A stretch of 64,000 nt of DNA from Xanthostigma xanthostigma (Eukaryota; Arthropoda; Insecta; Raphidioptera; Raphidiidae), in contig OY754464.1 in NCBI GenBank assembly GCA_963575645.1, positions 29,155,501 through 29,219,500 on the forward strand, read 5' to 3'. Below, one piece after another: positions 55,947 through 64,000 of this stretch. The stretch's first letter is position 1. Every line of letters begins with the position of its first letter. The notes beneath the pieces are model-generated. The model was not told the DNA's origin and did no database searches. It saw only the letters and a list, made by a program, of their open reading frames with translations. The position numbers and the translations under genes are program-made.

Positions 55947-57403
55947 TGAGTTAGCATTGAGGCAGACAAATAGAGAGTTACGATTATTATTGTAACAAAA
56001 CTGCTGTAGTCCGTGGCGGAAATTATTTATTTACAATAATATGTTTAACAAAACAGTAAAACACACAAACGAAAGCGTACTTCTTTAACTTAACAGAAAT
56101 AATAACATTAACAGATACAAAACTAGATAATAAAATAAAGACTAAGTAACAGAGAATAAAGAGTCACTCAATTATGTACACAAAATATTTACTACGACAC
56201 AGGAACACACTTGTCTATTAACTATAAATCATTTATGTAGAGCCACTCACTAAAGTTTATTTATTTTCACAGTATTTATGTCATATTTCCAGAGCACTGT
56301 GTCAACACATGAATAACACGAATAACTGACTGCCCTGACTTTCACACTCTGCTCGCCTTTTATAGTTTCAGCCCACGCTCTAGAATGTTTTCCACGAATC
56401 GAGATTTCATCCTTTGCATGCATTGTTCTCTCCAAGCGATAGTCTAAAGATCGGGTGTTTTTTACCTGTTTTCCATTGTTGTTGTTTCTAGTAGTTTCTA
56501 CCGATTCCATTGTCGTCACACCAAAGGGGCACGCAAAATTATTATTTTTATTTCGCCGGAAATTAAAAAAATAAGAGTTGCGACAAAATGAACTCCGACA
56601 TGATACCATGAAATTACTTGAACGTCAATTGTATATGTGCATTCGCTGATATTATAAGAGACAATCCAAAAAATGACCGGAAGTTGTGTCAGTATCCTGA
56701 TAAGGCAGAAAAATAATAAAAACTCGGGTCGCAGTGCGAAACCCTGTCGAAGTGTATTTGCTATTACAGATAGTGTGGCTTTATTATGTGAACTAAACTT
56801 TATTTTTGGCCAAAATAAAAAAATCCCTTAATATGCCCCTTAAAATAATATATTTTTTTCTTAATTTCAATTATTACTATCAATTTGTCAAATTAAATTC
56901 ACCCTTCACTAAGTAAATCCATAGCTAGAAACTAACGTTTTCACAATTTTTTTAAGTCCGCTCCTGTCGGGCTGATTTTAATAAAATTTTGGCAGCACAC
57001 TTATCTTTACTAATAGGTTAAATTTCGATTTTGAAACGATTCTGAGAATATTTTTGGTATTTTTGGGCTCAAAAGTATTTTTCAACCACTAAAAACCACC
57101 CTTAAAGTGGCCCGACTGAGCCCATTTTAAATAGACTTTGTGCGGTAATGGATTTCAATATATGGTCCAAATTTTGTCAAAATCAATTCACCCCTTCGAA
57201 AGTTATAGCTCGCACATAAACATATATAAACAGACTTTTCCAAAAATGGTGCCAAACTTCTTAGGAGACTATGAAACGTCGAGAAATTTTAGTCCGTCCC
57301 CTAGGTTCCGCCATTCGACCGACGCCAAGAGTGTAAGTGCTTTATGGCAAATACACTAATTAATTTTGGCTTCATAATATGTGTCTGCCTCAATGCTAGC
57401 TCA
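55947..57403. mobile_element. Possible 1.46-kb inverted-repeat element
   Basis: TGAGTTAGCATTGAGGCAGA (left) and, reversed, TGAGCTAGCATTGAGGCAGA (right) match over 21 of 22 bases. No flanking duplication was found. The inside has an LTR-like segment (next entry) and, near 56930-57240, LINE-tail-like text (CAATATATGGTCCAAATTTT, GTTATAGCTCGCACATAAAC). The match could be a coincidence of two copies of a short repeat. Confidence 0.4.
55991..56520 (-). mobile_element. LTR-like segment with TATA and poly(A) motifs
   Basis: Read on the minus strand it starts TGTGACGACAATGG and ends TTTTGTTACA, so it has the TG..CA form with short inverted TGTnAC ends. Within are TATAAAAGG (56364-56356), TCAGTT about 37 bases later as a possible initiator, and AATAAA further on. 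These fit a gypsy-type LTR. Against this, no 4-6 bp target duplication, primer-binding site or second LTR was seen. The open frame at 56250-56609 overlaps it and is not convincing. Confidence 0.4.
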
Positions 57404-57853
57404 GACAAACAAATTTATCTATGTATTATTAGGTATGAAATTTGACGGTGTGCTCTCCATCTATTTGGTATTCACACTCTGATAACAAATGATCTGACGG
57501 AAGTGATCATGAAACGGCACATTGCTTTCTATGAAAGTTCAGGTTTGTCTGAAGATACATACATAAGCAAACAACGAAATGTTCCGCAAGCGTTTTAAGC
57601 TTTAACCCCTGAGAACCAAATATTTGGATACTAGATGTGTATCAATACATCACAAATGGGTTGAGAGTCGTCTCCCGAGAGGCTAGAACTGTTCGCGACA
57701 TAATTAGTTGTCGGGAAGGCACTATGGGTTTTCGCATGCCTGAGTGCAGTGGAAAATTGATTTCCCTGTCCCTAAATCATCTATTTAGTATTTTCAACCG
57801 CTAGAAATTTCTAACCTTGCAAACGAATCAAACGATATATATAATAGCTATTT
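57404..57853. other. No gene seen
   Basis: Nothing recognised. Confidence 0.5.
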
Positions 57854-58890
57854 CGAACAAGACAATCTAATCTTTCTACATTTTCAGCTGCTGTCATCAA
57901 CACTGAAATTATTGTACATTGCGCCATCTTTAATTATCTTGGTGTTGTAATTGACGAGCATTTATCTTGGCGCTCTCATATTGAACTATGTTGTACAATA
58001 ATTTCAAAAGGCATACTCATCGTATGTCGGGTTAAGGTTGAAACTATGCTTTCGCTATATTGTACGTTCATATTTCCTCACATTAACCGAGCGGGGTGGC
58101 GTAGCGGTGAGAGCACTAGACTCGCATTCGGGAGGTACCGGGTTCGAACCCCGGCGGAGGCAGATGTGGCTGGGACATTTTCCTGCTGCCTCTCGCCGAG
58201 AAACGGTAATTCTTGTACCGGCCATCTTGTTGACGTTTTCCATGGTTTCCCTCAATAATTCCAGATAAATATCGAGATGGTTCCTTATTCAAGGCCATGG
58301 CCGATTACCTGTCAAACTCCTGTTCTCAAAATTTGCCTACTTATCCTAATGTCCTAAAATTCCTTCATTCGCCCATTGCTATTAAGTAGAAGTTAAAAAA
58401 ATGTGGAAAATAATGGGAAGTATGATAGATGGAAAATAGTAATGGTGCGAATGGCGTCTGTTATGACATAAAGTCGAGAAACGGACATTAAACGCATTAT
58501 TATTATTATTTCCTCACATTAATTGTGGCATCCTGCTTTGGGGTAATTTTAATGAAGCACAGCGGGTCTTTATACTGCAGAACAAAGCTTTGCGAATTAT
58601 TTTCAAGCTTAAATATGAAGAGTCATGCAGAAACATTTTTGTGAGCAATAAAATCCTTGATTTACTTGCTTTATTTTTATTTCATGCAGCAATGTAAGTT
58701 GACGAAAATTTTTACGAATTTGACAGCAATTCACATCAATATCTGACAAGAAATAAATATGACATCCTATACCTTCAAAGCCAAATCTAATCTTCTATAC
58801 CAAAAGCCCGTTCTGCAGTAGTGCTAAAGTCTTTAACCAACTCCTTAAATCCTTAATTATGTAAAAGAATTGACTAGTTCATCATTTAAG
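57854..58890 (+). pseudogene. LINE reverse transcriptase fragment (jockey/CR1-like), split by a SINE
   Basis: The plus strand reads the C-terminal reverse transcriptase region of a non-LTR element: FNYLGVVIDEHLSWRSHI, then TMLSLYCTFIFPHIN up to the SINE at 58086. It resumes after the second target-duplication copy with CGILLWGNFNEAQRVFILQN, KALRIIFKLKYEESCRNIF and KILDLLALFLFHAAM. The frame is continuous across the SINE when one duplication copy is removed. Weak further similarity (HQYLTRNKYDIL) follows an in-frame stop at about 58696. The endonuclease, the palm motif FADD and the 5' part are absent, so it is a fragment; the stop shows it was already dead or has since decayed. Confidence 0.8.
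58087..58507 (+). mobile_element. tRNA-headed SINE with 15-bp TSD
   Basis: The head has a tRNA-like A box (GTGGCGTAGCGGTGAG) and a perfect B box (GGTTCGAACCC) near 58140. A body follows with CCATGGTTTCCCTCA, AGATGGTTCCTTATTCAAGG and CATGGCCGATTACCTGTCAA. The tail is an (ATT)n run. The target duplication ATTTCCTCACATTAA is exact (58072-58086 and 58508-58522). The body resembles a conserved central domain I recall from SINEs of several insect orders. It does not fold as a normal tRNA along its full length, so it is not a tRNA gene. Confidence 0.95.
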
Positions 58891-59739
58891 AAGGAATATA
58901 TGATTGATGAATGTCTTAACTTAATAAATGATTTTTTTAACAATAATGTAACTTTTGACAATTTCCTTGCAATTTGTACCTATTTATTCGGAAAATAACA
59001 TTAAAAAGATTATCATGGGGACTTTTTGATATTATTTTAAAATAGAGCTAGAAACTTCCTATAGGAATAAGTAATCAATTTTGTCATTTCAATGCTGTTT
59101 CACTCTGTAGGTAGTTACATATAGTCACTTCCATGACGATGTGATATAAATATGAAATGCATCAGTGACAGCACTGGTAATTACAGTATGATCATACTAA
59201 AGATAGACATGAAAAATAAAACTGTAAAATTGCTTGGAACGTTTTGAAAATTAATTTAGCCTGATATAAAACAACTTTCATAAAATTTTCATACAATATT
59301 AATTATACATTCAGTGTGAATGTTGAATAGTGGATTGTAATTTTCCTCTGAAAATAAAATAAAACTGCACCGAATGCTACACAGAAATAGGTATTTATTT
59401 GGTCGATAATGAATGCATGCAACCTGCTATAATAATCGTGCATGCCTTTCATTTTTTTTTATTATTATTAATTAAAGTCAGTGTTACACAACTTAAATGA
59501 TAATATCACCAGAGTTTGAGAATAGCCAAACATTTTCATTTCAATTACTCGTCTATTAGAAGCCCCCAGTTCGCATATACAAATCCGAGAACTGGCAAAG
59601 GTGTCAAATGAAAAAATAATAAATACATTGAAAACATGAATTAGCGCTAAGCCTAAAAACATTCCCGCCTGTACAAAAATTGATTGAACAATGTACAGAA
59701 ACTTGGAAACAAAATTTTTGAACGATATAAAATAGCTGC
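58891..59739. other. No gene seen
   Basis: AT-rich. The overlapping frames at 59468-59822 on the minus strand have no motif. Confidence 0.5.
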
Positions 59740-60115
59740 TTTTTGTTGTTGAATAACGGTTGTAAATTGACACATTTCGCACTAATGCCTAAAGTTAGAC
59801 AAAAGTAATGCGATTTTTCCACTGCAATAGTTTTAACTCTGTCAGCTGCTTATTATGAACGACAGAGAAGCAAAATAGGTTTTGTCTTGTAAACAACCCC
59901 CAATATGACCGAACTATATCAGTAATATAAACATATACTTATTATAAACTGAAAATTAGATATTTTATAGAGGTGCGTGCAAAAAATCTAGTATTGTAAT
60001 GATATTATCACTCGAGTAACTTGTTAACACTCGCTAAATGGCTCGTGATAACACAATGTCGCTCTCGTAATAATACCTGCATTTACAAACAAGATACATA
60101 AACTATTATTTTCGT
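59740..60115 (+). repeat. Interspersed repeat family B, copy 4
   Basis: Contains ATTTCGCACTAATGCCTAAA, AAAAGTAATGCGATTTTTCC, TCTGTCAGCTGC, AATATGACCGAAC and CTCGTGATAACACAATGTCG in order. Similar in extent to copy 1. Confidence 0.65.
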
Positions 60116-62193
60116 TCAATTTTCTTATTAAAAATTGCAGTAAAATCACAAATAGAAAAGATTGATTATATTATTATTAATTCTGTTTAAACTTTGTTCA
60201 CTTATGCAAAAATTTCATCAAAGTTCATTTCAATTTTCAATAACATATAATGTAAAAAGTTTCCTTATATTTTAACTGTCTGTAAAGTTTCTTTTAATAT
60301 ATTCTATAAAATGAAGAATTACGTTACTACGTAAACTGATTATGGAATAAGTTTTTATTATTTTTTAATATCATATGCGGATACTTTTGCCAGGTTCATT
60401 ATTGTAATCCCAGACTCTAGGATGTCACACAGATAATTTGGTAATATTACTGTATACTTATTATACTGTACAATAGTGGTCTATTATGGCTTTTTTGACT
60501 TAGACAGATGGGGGTGAGAATAAATGGTTTATGTGCGGTTATTTCCACGTCTCTTGTATTACAAGCTTCCCGTTTTCAGATTCTAATCTGATAACTAGTA
60601 TAAAGTAGGTATTAATTGGATTTTTATTTAATTAAAAATACGATTATTGTACCTATTGGGTTCCGTTAAATGAGCGGAGCTTTAAAAACATGGCGACGAT
60701 GGGGTACAGTTTCCCATAGTCCTTATAGCATACAGTGCAATTGGTAATTTTTTGAAATGCAATAAAATGATAAGTATCAGCACAATATGTGATTAATCGA
60801 AAAATGAATTTTCTTGAAGGGTAACATGTATTTAATGCCGGTAATATCATAAAATTATGAAAAAATTCTTGTAAAACTGAACTTTCAAATAAGGCTTTCT
60901 GTTTACAAATACAAACTTCCGATTTAAAGAGTAATCAACATGAAATAAAAATAGTAAAGTTATATCAATGCGGTGTTGATAAATGTTGTAAATTTATTAT
61001 TAAAACATTATTTTATTGCAACAGGTAAGTTCCTAACCTAAAAATAGTCATCTGTTAAAATGTATTTTCAGTTTGAAGGTTTTTCTACCCAAATTCTTAA
61101 TGCTATTTAATAATAATAACTGTTCAATTAATAAATTAAGTTTTCAATATTAAGACTAAGTGTAATAATATCTACTTACTTGGTAAAATATTTAATCATC
61201 CGTATTAAAATGACATGGTACTATTACAGCCTTTTACTATACCTACAGACTAACTTTTCATGGGATGAAAATTTCACAGGTTCCATAATAAGTCATTTAT
61301 TAATTTATTCAACGCTTTCCATTATTATAGTTAAAAAATCTTGATTTACAGTAACGATTCATAATCATGTTTACCTGATTATAGTTGTAAGTTTTGCCGC
61401 CAGATAGAGTAGTCCATATAAAAGATCCCAATACTAGTCAAAATAATTCAGTGTGAAATAGTATTTATTTTTAGTGGTGTCATTCGATCACATGTCAATT
61501 GTGTAATCTTGATGTTTTTGTAATTTTTTATTAACTATTTTTATTTTGATTTGTTTATTTGCAGTCAAAAATGTCTATTGGGAAAACGCAAGAATATCAA
61601 GCACACTGTATGAAACATGCTTTCTTTTGAACCGTGATTCGTCAGCAGGCGTCGTCGCGCCCCCAATTTAACCGACGCAACAATGACAGCCTCTACCAAC
61701 GTAACGTACGATTTCTACGTTAGGGTCCATTCAGAAATGTTACATAGTAAACTGAATGAGATAACTATAAAATTTATGCACTAAAACGAAATAAAAATTG
61801 CTTTCCAAACGTAAAAAATACTGATTTTTTGTAAAAAGGAACGATCAACAATTTTAATATAATGAAAATTTCTCAGCATTCAGCAAAATACTTTTATTCA
61901 AAAGTGATTTTTCAAATTTAATAATAGTTAATCTAATTGGTATACAAAAATAACCAATTTGATTATTTAAGTTACTTCTTTTGCAGTTTTCAAGTACTTC
62001 AGTAGAAGAAGTTTTTATTTTCATCATTTTGTATGAAGGCGAGGAAGAGAGCTTTAGATTTATCTTATAAAATTAAATTAACTAAAACGACAAATCACTA
62101 GTACACTAGATCAGTCCAGCACGGCTATACAGAAATATTATTACAGATGGTTGCAAGTGCTGGTCTAATGAGGGCTATACTCCGCTCAATAAC
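60116..62193. other. No gene; one splice-acceptor-like site
   Basis: This is the least repeat-like part of the window. Near 61550, TTTGATTTGTTTATTTGCAG is a good splice-acceptor match, followed by an ATG frame of only 19 codons (61571 on). Without a longer exon this is only a hint of a transcribed region. TATAAAA at 62066 and TCAGT at 62111 are also present. Confidence 0.35.
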
Positions 62194-62338
62194 ATGGCTT
62201 CACGAACAGACTTTTCTAGTTTGTGCTGGTCCGTGTTGATTAAGTGTGCGCGGTCTTTAACAGAGTTACTGTCAGACAAAAATCTTAAGCTGTCTAATGG
62301 AGCTACTGTGTCGTGCGAAACAATTGAAAATAAAGTTT
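62194..62338 (+). CDS. Candidate first coding exon, unknown protein
   Basis: ATG at 62194 is in a good start context (AACATGG). It opens a frame that includes ASRTDFSSLCWSVLIKCARS and LTELLSDKNLKLSNGATV, reaching a consensus donor TTT|GTAAGT at 62339. Read through, it would stop at 62350-62352 after 52 codons. The composition is protein-like, with CG-containing codons, in an otherwise AT-rich stretch. TCAGT (a possible initiator) lies about 80 bp upstream. I recognise no family, and the next exon could lie beyond the window. A leader exon of an unrecognised retroelement is an alternative. Confidence 0.4.
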
Positions 62339-62352
62339 GTAAGTGTAAATAG

Positions 62353-64000
62353 ATTGATACGCTGTGTTTCGTTTCATTTCAATGGTACTTTCTTCTGGCC
62401 TATGTAGGCATTTGAAAAAGACAACCGTCCTCCTGTATCCACCCGAACTATAATATACCAGCCTACGTCAGGCGTATAAATATTATTTAGTGTGCATTAA
62501 GGCGTATCGACACTACTTGGCACGCGCTGGTTATTATTTCCTTTCTAATAAATATTTAACAGTTGTTTTTTTTATTTCCCACGTTTCCCCTATTGTACGT
62601 AATTTGATATCAGAAACATATAATAGGTGCATTAAGTGACATAAAACAATTTATCATGTTGAATGATTATATAGCAATTTTATAAATCCGTGTTTACTAT
62701 AAATAACGCAAAACGCGGGGGCAGAATGCTCTAAGAATAGTAGAGTCTTATTTTTAGACTTGCCATTGTTGACATCTTTTTTTTATATACGTGCAGAATA
62801 GATACATCAAAGGGTATTGTTGTTAAATTACTAAAGTAATTATCAATTTAACTGAAAAGTTGGTGACAGTATAAATCAGTACGATTATAATGTAAAAATT
62901 AAATATTATAAAGTTAGGAATATTTCAATAAGACGCCAAGAAGAAGTTTGTTATGGATTTTCTTGAAATTTTAATACTGTGTCGGAGGTTAAAAAAATAG
63001 TTTTCAACTAAACTGAAAGAATCTGTTTAAATTTGCAAAAATAATATGGTTTTAGTTGAGATCGGATTTTTGAAAGTTGAAATGAATTCATTATACGCTG
63101 TAGAAACAATATAATGTGTTGAAACAGTGTTTTAATATGTAGGAATTTGCAAATTTAAATACATAACACCGTGAACAGAATAGTCATTGTTTTTCACCCT
63201 GTAAGAGCAAGCCGAAGAGCGATCCTGTTGTTGTATTCAAATATTAAACGTGTAAGAACCATTGTTGTTTTTTTTTTTTTTATTTAACATATAACCAAAT
63301 CGAGTTCACGCTTTTATCTTAATACATACATATAGACAGAGAGTCCACCGCCAAACTTATCAGATACACAGACAAATAACATGAACCATTTAAAATGTCT
63401 GACACTTCGAATATGGTCGAACATGTTAAAATGGTTTATGTCATTTGTCAGAGAACATTATTTTAGCGTTTTGGTTGAAGTTTTTAAGCTATCCAATTAA
63501 AAACACAAATAATATCTATAAATTTTTACATGTCGTCAAAACATCTTTCGGAAATTATAAATAAAAAATCGCAGGATTGTGGACAAATATTAGATTTATT
63601 AATTGTACGACGTTCCGTCTATAAATTTAGATTTTTTCAAGTACAAGTTGAAAATTATTAAAACAATAATTATGAAAATAAACATTAATTATTAACCATA
63701 GCAATTAACAAAAGTTAAGGTACATAAGACAAAAACATGGCAACAAGTAATGTATAAATTTTTTAAACAATAAAAATAAAAATTAATTAAATTTCTATTT
63801 AACGAAGTTCAAATACTAGATAAAGAGTCAAATTGGAAGAAACGTAATATCAGTGAAATGTGTTTTATTAGAAAAAACAATTCTATTAATTATAGAACAG
63901 ACACTCAAAATTTAAGTGGTCAGTACAACTATATTATGAAATTGAACTAAATTTCGAATTTTTAATTAATTTTTATTTTTATTGTTTAAAAAATTTATAC
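62353..64000. other. No gene seen
   Basis: AT-rich. Possible intron if the exon above is real. There is a T-run near 63270. No acceptor followed by a protein-like exon was found. Confidence 0.45.

Noticed and set aside
58087-58165. Functional tRNA gene
   Set aside because: A and B boxes are present, but the sequence continues into a SINE body with an ATT tail and a 15-bp target duplication.
58038-58298. Protein-coding frames over the SINE
   Set aside because: All four frames are explained by the GC-rich tRNA-like head.

Overview
The window is AT-rich eukaryotic nuclear DNA, most likely from an insect. The evidence is the class of its repeats: Tc1/mariner-type relics, many hAT-type elements with 8-bp target duplications, a tRNA-headed SINE, a jockey/CR1-like LINE fragment, and interspersed repeats of a kind I recall from moth and bug genomes (ends such as GGGTTCCGTAC and CTAGCTTTTGCCCGCGGC). 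The order cannot be settled from sequence alone. There is no rRNA, no convincing functional tRNA gene, no operon and no CRISPR array. I see no intact host gene that I can name. Most long open frames are chance frames in AT-rich DNA or frames through repeats.

Layout. 0-10 kb: copies of an unnamed repeat (called family B here), one with a nested 151-bp insert; a decayed mariner-like transposase; hAT-type ends; and a 1.8-kb element with long inverted ends. 10-13 kb: a family X repeat split by a 2.2-kb palindromic element whose centre holds a 64-codon ORF. 13-29 kb: a run of small inverted-repeat elements (MITEs), including hAT-type ones at 14.6, 24.9 and 28.3 kb and a TTAA-flanked one at 27.4 kb. 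The 24.9-kb element splits a 97-codon reading frame that is restored exactly across the 8-bp duplication. 29-34 kb: a second mariner-like relic, weak exon candidates and retroposon-type repeats.

34.0-43.4 kb is the most unusual region. It is a 9.4-kb palindrome flanked by a 9-bp direct repeat (TTCAACATA). Its arms are opposite-facing arrays of a 152-bp repeat, about 18 units on the left and about 29 on the right. Nested inside are mirrored pogo-like sequence and a central, broken C-terminal hAT transposase. It looks like a giant foldback-type transposon. Each repeat unit can itself form a GC-rich hairpin.

44-64 kb: a 102-bp-arm perfect palindrome, a third mariner-like relic with both ends, two SINE copies with 14- and 15-bp target duplications (one inserted into a LINE reverse transcriptase fragment), a THAP-domain transposon relic with long inverted ends, further hAT-type elements, and an LTR-like promoter segment. 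The last 4 kb has the fewest repeats and one plausible first coding exon (62194-62338).

As a whole this is a transposon graveyard with repeated nesting, so relative ages can be read from who interrupts whom. Calls rest on terminal repeats, target duplications and recognisable transposase motifs; family names are from memory and were not checked by search.
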